From: DATLFA01 sp035525225
GTDB lineage: Bacteria > Actinomycetota > Acidimicrobiia > Acidimicrobiales > WLNW01
Reading direction: 5' to 3'
Length of the DNA stretch: 64,000 bases
Assembly (NCBI GenBank): GCA_035525225.1
Contig: DATLFA010000034.1
Location: 1-64,000 of the forward strand
In this document: positions 52,617 through 62,166 of the stretch, piece after piece
Numbering within the stretch: position 1 is the first letter of the stretch
Layout: each line of letters opens with the position of its first letter
Notes under the pieces: model-generated
Told to the model about the DNA's origin: nothing
Database searches by the model: none
The model's input: the letters and a program-made list of their open reading frames with translations, nothing else
Program-made: the position numbers and the translations under genes

Positions 52617-53620
52617 GGTAGCCACTCCATGAACCGTGAGAGATAGGTGGTGACCGTCGTCGCGCGATCGGCGTGACGGATGTTGCGCGTGCGCCCGTCG
52701 TTGAACGATCTTGCCGCGGTGAGTGAGATGACCGAGTGCTTGACTTCGCTGAAGAGGCGCCAAAAAAGAAAGTGATCGGCTGTCACCGTGGCGCCGGTGC
52801 GCTGGCAGTAGAGGGCCAAGAACTCGTCGACGGGCAAGAACTTCTCGAGGCTCCACAACGACCGATACGCCCATGCGAGGTCTTCTACCGGATCACCGAG
52901 GTGCACCATCTCCCAGTCGAGCAGCGCCGAGATGCGCCCGCCGTCGTAGAGCAGGTTGCCAAAACGCAAGTCGCCGTGCACGATCGAGACGTGACCGGTC
53001 GGCGGTGGATGATCGTGCAGCCAGTCGAACGCGAACACCGCGACAGGAAGCGGCTCGAGCCGCTGCCGTCGGAACAGTTCCTCCCAGTACATGATCTGTG
53101 TGCGGGCGGCGTTTGCGATCGTCACCGAAGGTAGGACGTCGGCGATGCCGAGCCCGTCCCAATCGATCTGGTGCAGCAGTGCCGCCGCATTGGCGAGGTC
53201 GATCGCAATCGCGCGTGCGTCGGGGTCGTCGGCCGGTCGCCGCAAGAGGCTCATGTCCGCAGTGCCGGCGGCGCGCTCGGTGACGAAGAACGGGTTGCCG
53301 ATCGCGTCGGACGTGGCGTCCATCCACAACGCCCGGGCCACTGGCACGCCGCTGCCCCAGAGCGAGCGCACCGTGTTGAACTCCGGCGCGATGTGCGTCT
53401 CGAGTTGGCCGGCCTCGGCCTTGACCAACATCACGCACGACACTCGTTCGATGTCGTCTCCGTCACGCCACTGCACCTCGAAGCCCCATGCCTGTCGCGC
53501 GTTACCGACCGAGCTGATCGGTGCGAGATCGAGCACCGTCACGTCGCTCGCCGCCGGTAGCTGTGCCGCCACGAACGACTGGAGGCGCGTCCGCAGCGAC
53601 TGCAGGTCGCGGGCCGTCAC
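52613..53620 (-). CDS. Aminoglycoside-phosphotransferase-fold protein (ACAD10/11 N-domain-like)
   Basis: 335 residues from GTG 53620, overlapping the previous stop. Kinase-like motifs are the Brenner box VSIVHGDLRFGNLLYDGG and the DxD-like ALLDWEMVHLGDPVEDLAW. Upstream is SSVGNARQAWGFEVQ. Many such proteins in actinobacterial lipid catabolism phosphorylate hydroxyacyl groups, as the N-terminal domain of ACAD10 and ACAD11 does. It sits between two genes of unknown role in a three-gene overlapping operon. Confidence 0.85.
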   Translation of the reverse strand: MTARDLQSLRTRLQSFVAAQLPAASDVTVLDLAPISSVGNARQAWGFEVQWRDGDDIERVSCVMLVKAEAGQLETHIAPEFNTVRSLWGSGVPVARALWMDATSDAIGNPFFVTERAAGTADMSLLRRPADDPDARAIAIDLANAAALLHQIDWDGLGIADVLPSVTIANAARTQIMYWEELFRRQRLEPLPVAVFAFDWLHDHPPPTGHVSIVHGDLRFGNLLYDGGRISALLDWEMVHLGDPVEDLAWAYRSLWSLEKFLPVDEFLALYCQRTGATVTADHFLFWRLFSEVKHSVISLTAARSFNDGRTRNIRHADRATTVTTYLSRFMEWLP

Positions 53621-54762
53621 AGGAACGACCAGCCCTCACGACCTTCGAGGCAGGCGTGGTATGCATCGGGGTCGATGGGTTGATAAATGCCGACGACGGT
53701 CTCGCCTTCGCAGGTCACTCGGCACTGGTGCTCGTCGAGGCCGGCGAGATGGGCCCGCGCGGACGGATCGCTGACATCGTGACGGTCGCCTTCGACGACG
53801 TCGTCGCCCACATACGTGCCCTGATAGATGCCCTTGTCCGCGGTGCCGCCATACATGCCGCAGCGCATGTACGCAGTCTGGTTGCCGATGCGTTCGTAGT
53901 GGACGCGACGCACTTCGCCCGACGTCAGTGTGTAGTCGAGCACGCCCTCGACGAAGATGTGCGTGTCGGGTTCGAAGCGAAGGCGACGGTCGGTCTTGGC
54001 GACGCGGCCCATACCCGGGCGCGGATCACCGTAGTAGTAGAAGATGCGATCACCCCAGATCGCGTAGTCGGCGAAGGCCACGAAATTGTTGCCGGAGAAT
54101 CCGAAGGACTTCGGCGCACCTGGTCTCCCGCTGAGAAGGCCGCTCGGGCCTGGTATTTCGTTCGCCGGGCCACCGACGCTGCGACCGATGCCCCAATGAC
54201 GGTCGCGGGTGCCCCGGCAGGAATCGCGCGTCAGGTCGACACGGGTGCTGTCGATCTGGATCCATCCTTCGATCTCGCCGAACCCTTCGAAGCCGGTGGT
54301 CACGTCAGGGCGGCGTCCCGGCGGCCATGCCGCGTTGTACGAGCCGGCGGGCTCGCGGTAGACCTGCCGTGTCGTGTCGTGGAAGTGAACGTCGTAGGTG
54401 ATGCCCCATTCGTTGTCTGCGAGCAGGTAGTGCCACAGTCGCATGCCCCTCACGATCGTCGGTTGAATCGGACCACACCAAAGGTCCATGCGATCGGCAC
54501 CGAGGCGGCGGAAGGCGCGCACCGATCGATGGTCACCTCGATAGTTCACGATGGCGTACGCCTCCGCGAGATCGAGGTTGGGGTAGAAGCTGCCTCCGGT
54601 GGCGACGATGAGCTCTCCGGCATCATCGTGGAAGACCGTCCAGTACCGGTCGTACGCACGAGGGTCACTCGACCACATGACCCGGATCGGATCAGGTGTT
54701 TGGTGAATCATGTAGTCATCGGCCGGCGAGAGTGGGAACTGCTCGGCGAAGTGTTCGTCCAT
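53617..54762 (-). CDS. DUF7064/AttH-like beta-rich protein
   Basis: 381 residues from ATG 54762. Two beta-rich halves resemble lipocalin-like AttH/tocopherol-cyclase type domains, with the recognisable CRGTRDRHWGIGR near the middle. It is first in a minus-strand run and its stop overlaps the phosphotransferase start. Proteins of this kind accompany steroid and terpenoid catabolic genes in actinobacteria and may isomerise or hydrate a ring compound. This is inference from the pattern only. Confidence 0.6.
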   Translation of the reverse strand: MDEHFAEQFPLSPADDYMIHQTPDPIRVMWSSDPRAYDRYWTVFHDDAGELIVATGGSFYPNLDLAEAYAIVNYRGDHRSVRAFRRLGADRMDLWCGPIQPTIVRGMRLWHYLLADNEWGITYDVHFHDTTRQVYREPAGSYNAAWPPGRRPDVTTGFEGFGEIEGWIQIDSTRVDLTRDSCRGTRDRHWGIGRSVGGPANEIPGPSGLLSGRPGAPKSFGFSGNNFVAFADYAIWGDRIFYYYGDPRPGMGRVAKTDRRLRFEPDTHIFVEGVLDYTLTSGEVRRVHYERIGNQTAYMRCGMYGGTADKGIYQGTYVGDDVVEGDRHDVSDPSARAHLAGLDEHQCRVTCEGETVVGIYQPIDPDAYHACLEGREGWSFL

Positions 54763-54831
54763 CGTGTCCCTTCCCGGACGGTGGTGCGCGACTATGACAC
54801 GTAGAGAGGCCTCCAGAGCGGGAAGTCAGCG

Positions 54832-56370
54832 ATGATGGATTATTCGGTGACGGCGCCGACCTTGTGGGGCCTGGTCGAGGAGCGGGCCGCCGCGACGCCC
54901 GACGCGGTGATGCTCATCGACGAGCGCGATCGAACCATGACCTTCGCCGAGTATCGCGACGCGTGTGCACGTGCTGCCGCCGGTTTCTACGGCCAAGGTG
55001 TGCGGGCGGGTGACACCGTGTCATGGCAGATCCCGACCTGGATCGAGACGCTGGTGCTGATGGCCGCGCTCTCGCGGCTGGGCGTCCGCCAAGTGCCCTT
55101 GTTGCCGATCTACCGCGAGCGCGAGCTCACATTTTGTCTGCGCCAAGCCGGCGCGAAGACGTTGTACGTGCCCGGTACCTGGCGCGGGTTCGACTACGTC
55201 GCGCTGGCCGAGCGTGTGCGCGAGCGCATCGGAAAATTCGAGATCGTGGTGCTCGATCATGTGCTGCCCGAGGGCGATCCGGCGATCCTGCCACCGCCGC
55301 CTCCTCCCGAAGACGCGCACGCGGTGCGATGGGTGTACTACACGTCGGGCACCACTTCTGACCCGAAGGGCGCGCAACACACCGATCACACATCGATCGC
55401 CTCGGGCATCGCCTTCAACGACGCGCAGGGTCCCCGTCTTGACGATCGTTACGGCGTGGCGTTCCCGTTCACCCACGTCGGTGGATTGGGCAATCTGTGC
55501 GCGGTGCTCAATGCCGGATTCAGCCTCGTGATCACCGAGTTCTTCGATCCACCGGTCTCTGTCGAGCTCTTTCGTCGTCATGGTTGCACGATGGTCGGTG
55601 GCGGTCCGATCTTCTTCAAGATCTTCCTCGACGAGCAACGCAAACAGCCGGGCACGCCGATCCTGCCCAAGCTGCGATTCATGACCGGTGGCGGCGCGCC
55701 CATGCCTCCCGAGTTGCACTACGAGGTCAAGCGCGAGATGGGTGGGATGGGGTGCGCCAACGGCTGGGGCATGACCGAGAGCTGCATCACCGCCATCAAC
55801 GATCCGCGAGATACCGACGAGCACATCGCAGAGACGTCGGGCAAGCCGATCCCTTCGGTCGAGGTGCGGGTGGTGTTGGCCGACGGCACCGACGCGCCGG
55901 CCGAGGTCGACGGCGAGCTGCGCATCCGCGGTGAGCGTGTCTTCAAGGGTTACCTCGACCCTGTTCTGAACGAGACCGCGTTCGACGCCGACGGATGGTT
56001 CTGCACCGGCGATGTCGGCCATCTCACTCGCGATGGTTACGTCGTGGTGACGGGTCGGCTCAAGGACATCATCATCCGCAAGGGCGAGAACATCAGCGCG
56101 AAGGAAGTCGAGGATCTGCTGTACGTACATCCCGACATCGCGGACGCCGCGGTCATCGGCCTACCCGACCGCGACAGTGGTGAGCGCGTCTGCGCGGTCG
56201 TCACGATGGCCGAAGGCCGAACGCTCACCTTGGCCGATCTCACGCGGTACTGCGTCGATGCGGGCGTGATGCGCCAGAAGATCCCCGAACAATTCGAGAT
56301 CGTCGAGTCGCTACCCCGTAACGCCACCGGCAAAGTGCTCAAGCACGAGCTCCGCGCCCGCTTCGTCTAG
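54832..56370 (+). CDS. AMP-dependent acyl-CoA synthetase/ligase (paralogue 2)
   Basis: 512 residues from ATG 54832 (a second ATG follows directly). Motifs are YYTSGTTSDPKGAQHT, GWGMTES, the A8 loop RLKDIIIRKGENISAKEVED, and the catalytic Lys in RNATGKVLKHELRARF. It makes an acyl-CoA from a free acid. It is a paralogue of the ligase at 38351. It is divergent from the AttH-like gene and convergent with the second double-domain CoA-transferase gene, which would supply or use the same CoA esters. Confidence 0.93.
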   Translation: MMDYSVTAPTLWGLVEERAAATPDAVMLIDERDRTMTFAEYRDACARAAAGFYGQGVRAGDTVSWQIPTWIETLVLMAALSRLGVRQVPLLPIYRERELTFCLRQAGAKTLYVPGTWRGFDYVALAERVRERIGKFEIVVLDHVLPEGDPAILPPPPPPEDAHAVRWVYYTSGTTSDPKGAQHTDHTSIASGIAFNDAQGPRLDDRYGVAFPFTHVGGLGNLCAVLNAGFSLVITEFFDPPVSVELFRRHGCTMVGGGPIFFKIFLDEQRKQPGTPILPKLRFMTGGGAPMPPELHYEVKREMGGMGCANGWGMTESCITAINDPRDTDEHIAETSGKPIPSVEVRVVLADGTDAPAEVDGELRIRGERVFKGYLDPVLNETAFDADGWFCTGDVGHLTRDGYVVVTGRLKDIIIRKGENISAKEVEDLLYVHPDIADAAVIGLPDRDSGERVCAVVTMAEGRTLTLADLTRYCVDAGVMRQKIPEQFEIVESLPRNATGKVLKHELRARFV

Positions 56371-56389
56371 AGCTGTCTCCTCGAGACCG

Positions 56390-56438
56390 TTCTCTTGGCG
56401 TTTTACAGGTGTCGACACCAGTAAAACGCCAACAGAAC
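56390..56438. terminator. Inverted-repeat hairpin, family copy 2
   Basis: Arms 56395-56412 (TTGGCGTTTTACAGGTGT) and 56415-56432 pair with one mismatch; the outer GTTCT (56390-56394) and AGAAC (56434-56438) extend it after a C-C mismatch. It is a near copy of the hairpin at 36.2 kb. The junction is convergent between the ligase and CoA-transferase genes, which fits a two-way terminator. Confidence 0.75.
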
Positions 56439-56443
56439 CGGCC

Positions 56444-58909
56444 CTAGTCGTTGACGGACATCGTTTCGAAGATGGCCTTGTCGGCGCAGAGGGCCGCGAT
56501 CTCTTCTTCGGTGTAGCCGAACTCGCGCATGATCTCGCGGGTGTGTTGGCCGACGAGCGGGGGAGGGCCCCATATCCGTCCCGGGGTGTCGGAGAAGTCG
56601 ATCTGCAGGCCGGCGTGATCGAACCGCCCGAGTTCGGGATGGTCGTAGGTGACGACGCGGCCGCTGGCGAGCATCTCTGGGTCGTCGAAGAAGTGACGGC
56701 CGAACTCTTCGTCGGATATCTCGCAGGGCACGCCGTGCTCGTCGAGCAACGCGAACCAGTCGCTCGCCGACTTTGCCGCGAAGACGGTGTCGAGCACCGT
56801 GACGAGCGCGAGGTCGTTCTCGGACCTTGACTGTGCCGTGGCAAAGCGGGCGTCGGTCGACAACTCGGCGTGATCGAGCGCGCCGATCAGGGCTTGCCAA
56901 TGCGTGTCGTTCACTGCGGCGAGGCAGAGCCATCCGTCGGCGGTCTCGTACAAGCGATACAGGGCCGTGATGCCGCGTTGCATGCCGTCGAGCCGCGGCC
57001 GAGGTAGGGCGTTGCCCTCGCTGTCGAGGGCGGCATATGACGTGGTCAACATGCCGGCGTTGATGATCGAGGTGTCGACGCGTTGGCCGACGCCGGTGCG
57101 AGCACGGTGATAGAGCGCCTGGATGACGCCGATCGCAGAGAGGAACCCGTTGCCGGTGTCACCCATCGACGTGAGGCTCCAGAACGGTACGCCGCCGTCG
57201 GACATGCCACCGTCTTCGTATTGCGTACCCGACAGCGCGTTGCCCGTCTGGTCGTTGGCAGGGCTGTCGCTGCGCGGGCCGTCTTCGAACCCGCGCGTGT
57301 GGCAGTAGATGATCGACGGATTGACCGCCCGCATCGATTCCTCGTCGACGCCGAGGCGCAACGCGGCTTTGTAGCGCATGTTCGAATGGACGACGTCGGC
57401 GTTGGCGACGAGCCGGTGCAACACGGCCATACCCCCGACCGTCTTGAGGTTGATGCCGATGCTGCGCTTGCCGCGGTTGGCGCCCATGGCGATGTGCGTG
57501 CAATGCCACCACGGGTCACGCAGCGCGTTGACCTTGATCACCGTTGCGCCGAGGTCGGCCAACACCTGCGTGCCGAACGGTCCGGCCACTGCGAAGCCGA
57601 GGTCGACGACGGTCACTCCCGCGAGGGGAGCGGCGAGCGCGGTGCCGGTTGCGCTGCTCTCGGCGACGGCATCGGCAGCAGCGCGGATGGCATCGGCCTC
57701 GGCCTTTACTGCGTCGCTGTGCTGGCCTTTGCGCGGTGCCGCACCCTGCACGCGACCGGGCGTCTCGTGGAGGCGATACACGAGGCCGACGTGGCGCAAG
57801 CGCCCGAGCTCGGGATCGTCGACGTCGACCACGACGCCTTCGTCGATGAGCGCTCGGTCGCACAGGGCTTCTTCGGGCGTGCGGATCTGTTGCAGTGGCG
57901 TGCCGTACTCGCGCGCGACGCGTACCCAGTCGGTGCTGGGGAACTTCTTCATCGCGGCGGCCATCTCGGGGTGATAGTGCGCGAGCACGAGCACGTTCTC
58001 GGGGTCGTTGCCGACACGGTCAGGGTCGTTGCGCACGTTGGAGATGCCGCGCCGCGATTCGAGCGTGTCGCCGTCCGCGCTCGAGAGCACGAACATCGGA
58101 TTGGGCACCCACTGGTGCACCCACCGACCGTCCGCGCATTCGAAGTGACCCTTCGGCGCGCGGCCATCGGTGATCCACATGCGAAAGCCGGTGGCGTAGG
58201 GATTGTCGACGCGCATCCACTTGCCCATGGTCAAGGCCATCGCGCCTTGCAGCAACGACGTCTCGACGAGTTGCCCGCGACCGGTGGACTCACGCGCCAG
58301 CAGCGCGGCGTTGATGCCGGTGTTGGCCAAGTACGCGGTCGCCAACGATGGCCACGTGGAGTAGCTGAAGATGGGACCCGATCGCGGTGATCCCGGCGCG
58401 CAACCCGGCGGCAACTCGAGATCGGGCACCGGTGGCTCGAGGCCGTGAATGTGATCGATGGGCCCGCCGGGCCAGCTGCGTTGCTCGCGTTGTAGGCCGA
58501 GGCGGGCGGCGACGAGTGCGTCGTATGCGGGGCGATCCGAATGGCGGTTGCCCCGGCCGTATCCGGTGATCGAGCAGTAGATCAACCGCGGGTTGCGTGC
58601 CGACAGTTCGTCGTAGCCGATGCCGAGGTGCGTCGTGACCCCTGGTCGGAAGCTCTCGACGAGCACATCGGTCCGGCTGGCGAGAGCGAGCAAGCGCTCT
58701 CGTTCGTCGACCTGCGTGAGGTCGAGCACGGCGCTGCGCTTGCCGCGCGCCCACACTCGCGAACCGGGCCATGACGCGAACGGATCGGCTTCGGGTGACT
58801 CGATGCGCGTCACCGCCGCGCCGTTGTCGGCGAGAAGCATCGTGGCGGTGGGTCCGGCGACGCCGTGCGACAGATCGAGAACGGTGATGCCTTCGAGCAC
58901 GCTCGTCAT
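56444..58909 (-). CDS. Double-domain family III CoA-transferase, N-half without catalytic Asp
   Basis: 821 residues from ATG 58909 behind AGGAG; the frame continues upstream without support. Two CaiB/Frc domains are joined (opening patterns GITVLDLSHGVAGPTATMLL and GVTVVDLGFAVAGPFGTQVL, the second from about residue 410). The nucleophile Asp is present in the second half (SMGDTGNGFLSAIGVIQAL) but is Ser in the first (TWPSLATAYLANTGINAAL), as in the protein at 40699. It probably forms an internal pseudo-dimer and transfers CoA between carboxylic acids. Confidence 0.88.
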   Translation of the reverse strand: MTSVLEGITVLDLSHGVAGPTATMLLADNGAAVTRIESPEADPFASWPGSRVWARGKRSAVLDLTQVDERERLLALASRTDVLVESFRPGVTTHLGIGYDELSARNPRLIYCSITGYGRGNRHSDRPAYDALVAARLGLQREQRSWPGGPIDHIHGLEPPVPDLELPPGCAPGSPRSGPIFSYSTWPSLATAYLANTGINAALLARESTGRGQLVETSLLQGAMALTMGKWMRVDNPYATGFRMWITDGRAPKGHFECADGRWVHQWVPNPMFVLSSADGDTLESRRGISNVRNDPDRVGNDPENVLVLAHYHPEMAAAMKKFPSTDWVRVAREYGTPLQQIRTPEEALCDRALIDEGVVVDVDDPELGRLRHVGLVYRLHETPGRVQGAAPRKGQHSDAVKAEADAIRAAADAVAESSATGTALAAPLAGVTVVDLGFAVAGPFGTQVLADLGATVIKVNALRDPWWHCTHIAMGANRGKRSIGINLKTVGGMAVLHRLVANADVVHSNMRYKAALRLGVDEESMRAVNPSIIYCHTRGFEDGPRSDSPANDQTGNALSGTQYEDGGMSDGGVPFWSLTSMGDTGNGFLSAIGVIQALYHRARTGVGQRVDTSIINAGMLTTSYAALDSEGNALPRPRLDGMQRGITALYRLYETADGWLCLAAVNDTHWQALIGALDHAELSTDARFATAQSRSENDLALVTVLDTVFAAKSASDWFALLDEHGVPCEISDEEFGRHFFDDPEMLASGRVVTYDHPELGRFDHAGLQIDFSDTPGRIWGPPPLVGQHTREIMREFGYTEEEIAALCADKAIFETMSVND

Positions 58910-58917
58910 GCGGGCTC

Positions 58918-59994
58918 CTACATGCCCAGCACGCGCGCGGCGTTGCCGTACACCATCATGTATGCCTCGTCGTCGGGCACGCCTTCCATGAGGTCGTCGA
59001 CGATCGCGCGCGATTTGGGCCATGTGCACGCCGGATGGGGAAAGTCCGTCGACCACATGATGTTCTCGACACCGAGCTCGTGGCGCATGGCGACGCCGCG
59101 CTTGTCGTCCATGAACGTCAGGTAGATCTGGCGATGGAAGTAGAAGCTCGGCAGCTCGGTGATGCCGGGGAAGCTGTAGGCGCCCCTCGAGGCCATGTTG
59201 TCCAGCCGGCCGATGTAGTGCGGCACCCAACCGAGCCCGGGCTCGACGAAGATGAACGTGAGTTTGGGGAACCGTTCGAGCAAACCGGTCAGCAACAGGA
59301 AGCCCATCTGTTCGGCCATTCGCATCGCGGCCTGCGAGGTGTAGATACCCATCTGCGGTGTGGGATCGCGCCGGGCGATGTCCCACATCTCGTCGTCGGG
59401 CCCGAGATGCAGACAGATCGGGAGACCGATCTCACACACGGTGTTCCACAGCGGGTCGTAGCGTTCGTGGAAATAGTCGGGCAGGCCGAGCGCGCTGGGT
59501 TTGAGGGCGAGTTGCAGAGCACGGGCATGGTGGTCATCGACCAACCGGTGCACCTCGTTGACCGCGTGATCGATGTCGATCAGCGGCAACTGATACGCGA
59601 CCAGTAGTCGTTTGGGGTCGGCCGACGCGAACTCGGCGGCGCAGTCGTTGAACGCACGCGCCGCTTCGCGCCACCCATCGGTCACGCGGTGGAACACGCG
59701 GAACGCCGAAAGGTCGGAGAACAACAGCTCGTGTTGTACGCCGTCGAGATCCATGGCGCGGAGCCGTTCGACAGGATCGCCGTATCCGGGATGCTTGGCC
59801 GCCTCGTGCTGGAACGACGACAGGTCCAACGCCGCGCCACCGCGCGCATGCATGGCGGCGACCTTCGGCACTTCTACCGCCCGAGCCGCGGCGTCGTAGG
59901 CGTCGCGGTACTTGGCCGGCATCTTCGCCTTCACCTGTGCCGCGGAGACACTGAAGTGCGAATCTGCGGAAAACAATGTCTGGGTCCCGGCCAT
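58918..59994 (-). CDS. Amidohydrolase-2 family protein (paralogue 2)
   Basis: 358 residues. The N-terminal metal motif is FSADSHFSVS (DxH), with further ligands in IGLPICLHLGPDDEMWD and the Asp in ENIMWSTDFPHPACTWP. The family includes ACMSD-like decarboxylases and hydrolases of vinylogous or aromatic substrates. It lies eight bases upstream of the CoA-transferase gene on the same strand, so they are probably co-transcribed. It matches the amidohydrolase of the other module at 47171. Confidence 0.87.
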   Translation of the reverse strand: MAGTQTLFSADSHFSVSAAQVKAKMPAKYRDAYDAAARAVEVPKVAAMHARGGAALDLSSFQHEAAKHPGYGDPVERLRAMDLDGVQHELLFSDLSAFRVFHRVTDGWREAARAFNDCAAEFASADPKRLLVAYQLPLIDIDHAVNEVHRLVDDHHARALQLALKPSALGLPDYFHERYDPLWNTVCEIGLPICLHLGPDDEMWDIARRDPTPQMGIYTSQAAMRMAEQMGFLLLTGLLERFPKLTFIFVEPGLGWVPHYIGRLDNMASRGAYSFPGITELPSFYFHRQIYLTFMDDKRGVAMRHELGVENIMWSTDFPHPACTWPKSRAIVDDLMEGVPDDEAYMMVYGNAARVLGM

Positions 59995-60096
59995 GGGCCC
60001 CCCTTTGGTTTGGTTCTTCCGCAGGATACCCGGTGTCGGTTACCCGTGGCGCCGGTCGACCTGCTACAACCGGAGCAGGACAACAGGGGGAAACGT

Positions 60097-61236
60097 GTGA
60101 AGTTCTCGATGATCTTCGAAGCCCAAATGGCCTTTCCGACACGGGAGAACGAGCGGCAGGTCATCCGTGACTGCGTCGATCAAGCCGTGTTCGCCGAACA
60201 GATGGGCTTCGATCGCGTGTGGGCGGTCGAGCACCATTGCCTCAAGTGGTACGCGCACATGTCCGCGCCCGAGATCTTTCTCACGTGGGTCGCGGCCCGC
60301 ACCTCGACGATCCGCATCGGGCATGGCGTCGTGTGCATGCCGTTCAACTACAACCACCCGTTGCGCGCGGCCGAACGCATCGCCATGCTCGATGTGCTGT
60401 CCAACGGCCGCCTCGACGTCGGGTCGGGTCGCGGTGCGACGCTGCAGGAGATGTCGGCATTCGGCGTCAACCCCGATGACACCTACGCGCAGATGGAAGA
60501 GTCGCTGCGCATCATCGCCAACTGTTGGCGCGAGGACGAGTTCGAATGGCACGGGCTGCTCGACATCGCACCGCACCCGATCTTGCCGCGACCGGTGCAA
60601 GATCCCCATCCGCCGCTGTTCATGGCGTGCACCAAGAAGGACACCGTGAGCTTGGCGGCCGAGCTCGGTGTCGGCGCGCTGGTGCTCGGCTTTGCCGGGG
60701 CGAACGAGATCAGGGGGATGCGCGAGATCTACGACAAGACCATCGCCTCGCGTACCGGCGATCGGTTCGTGTCCGATCACGCCAACAATCACTTCTCTGC
60801 GTTGTGCCCTGCGCTGGTGCTCGACGACCGTGACAAGGCATTCAAGATCGGTGCCCGCGGCCAACGCTTCTTCGCCGAGGCGATCATGCACTGGAACCTG
60901 CACACACCACCGCCGAATCCGGGCTCCGAGGATGAAGACTCGCTCGCACTGATTCAGCACGACAAGGACGCGGTGAAGGCCAAGATCAGCGAGATGAACA
61001 TCCCGTTCAACCCGAACTCGACCAACACGTACAACATCGAGCACGCCTACGGTGACCGTGACGACGCCATCCGCTATGTCGAAGAACTCGAGAAGGCCGG
61101 TGCCGACGAGATCATGTGCATGATCCAGATGGGGACCATCCCGCAGGAAGCGATGATGGAGACGATCCGCCAATTCGGCGAGTACGTGATCCCTCACTTC
61201 CGGGCCAAAGAGCGCGCTGAGGAGAAGGTCGGATGA
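60097..61236 (+). CDS. LLM-class flavin-dependent oxidoreductase
   Basis: 379 residues from GTG 60097 behind AGGGGG; the longer upstream frame is unsupported. Luciferase-fold landmarks are FDRVWAVEHHCLKWYAHMSA, TIRIGHGVVCMPFNYNHPLR and DVLSNGRLDVGSGRG. It probably uses FMNH2 and oxygen to oxidise an acyl or ring substrate. Its stop overlaps the cyclase gene (ATGA), so the two work together. Confidence 0.9.
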   Translation: MKFSMIFEAQMAFPTRENERQVIRDCVDQAVFAEQMGFDRVWAVEHHCLKWYAHMSAPEIFLTWVAARTSTIRIGHGVVCMPFNYNHPLRAAERIAMLDVLSNGRLDVGSGRGATLQEMSAFGVNPDDTYAQMEESLRIIANCWREDEFEWHGLLDIAPHPILPRPVQDPHPPLFMACTKKDTVSLAAELGVGALVLGFAGANEIRGMREIYDKTIASRTGDRFVSDHANNHFSALCPALVLDDRDKAFKIGARGQRFFAEAIMHWNLHTPPPNPGSEDEDSLALIQHDKDAVKAKISEMNIPFNPNSTNTYNIEHAYGDRDDAIRYVEELEKAGADEIMCMIQMGTIPQEAMMETIRQFGEYVIPHFRAKERAEEKVG

Positions 61237-62144
61237 GCAACAACTGGGGGCGCTTCGGTGCCGACGACGAACGGGGCATGCTCAATCTGTTGACGCCCGA
61301 TGTCGTGCTCGCATCGACGCGGGTACCGACGACCGGCAAGGTCTACAGCTTGGCCCTGCCGATCCAACGCAACGGTGTGCCCTACTTCGACTACCGGGGA
61401 GCGCCCACACGCTTGCCGCTCACTCATCAGAGCGACCACGGGCAGTTCACGCTCTACGGCGCGCCCGAGCACCTCGGCGCCAACGAAGACGTGCTCATTC
61501 TCGCATCGCACAACGAGACGCACATCGACGCGCTGAGCCACGTGTTCAACGAACGCAAGATGTACAACGGCATCCCGGTCGAAGCCGTCAGCGCAGCTGC
61601 AGGTTCCACCAAGCTCGGCATCGAAAAGATTCGCTGGATCGTCGGGCGAGCGATCTTGCTCGACTTCGTCCGCTTCCTGGGCGCCGACGGGTGCATCGAC
61701 AAATCGCACGGCATCACCAGCGAAGAGCTCGAAGCGTGCGCGCAGGCGCAAGGCACCGAGATCCGCAAGGGTGACATCTTGTTGGTGCGCACTGGGTGGA
61801 TCGACAACTTCATGGCGAACCACGACCGCGGCCCCGCCGATGTCGTCGGCGGCGGCGACTACGCACAGCCCGGTTTGTCCAAGGAAGCCGCGGACTTCAT
61901 GGACAAGTACGACATCGTGGCGATCGGTTGCGACAACAGCGCCATCGAGGTGCTCGGTCGGCCGGGAGATGGTTTCCTCGACGGTCACGTCGCGTTCCTC
62001 GTCAATCGGGGCATCCATCTCGTCGAGCACCTGATGCTCAAGGAGATGGCCGACGACCAGTGCTACGAGTGCTTGTTCGTCGTGGCGCCGTTGCCCGTGG
62101 TCGGTGCCGCGGGAAGCCCGGTCAATCCCATCGCCATCGGCTGA
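61233..62144 (+). CDS. Cyclase/kynurenine formamidase-like metal-dependent hydrolase
   Basis: 303 residues from ATG 61233, overlapping the LLM gene's stop. The metal-binding motif HNETHIDALSH corresponds to the HxGTHxDxPxH signature of the cyclase/formamidase family, and DILLVRTGWIDNF and AIGCDNSAIEVLG follow family pattern. Members hydrolyse formyl-aromatic amides or open ring lactones. In this operon it may hydrolyse a ring-opened or lactone product of the LLM oxygenase. Confidence 0.88.
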   Translation: MSNNWGRFGADDERGMLNLLTPDVVLASTRVPTTGKVYSLALPIQRNGVPYFDYRGAPTRLPLTHQSDHGQFTLYGAPEHLGANEDVLILASHNETHIDALSHVFNERKMYNGIPVEAVSAAAGSTKLGIEKIRWIVGRAILLDFVRFLGADGCIDKSHGITSEELEACAQAQGTEIRKGDILLVRTGWIDNFMANHDRGPADVVGGGDYAQPGLSKEAADFMDKYDIVAIGCDNSAIEVLGRPGDGFLDGHVAFLVNRGIHLVEHLMLKEMADDQCYECLFVVAPLPVVGAAGSPVNPIAIG

Positions 62145-62166
62145 GCACCGTCATTCAGCGTCGCGT

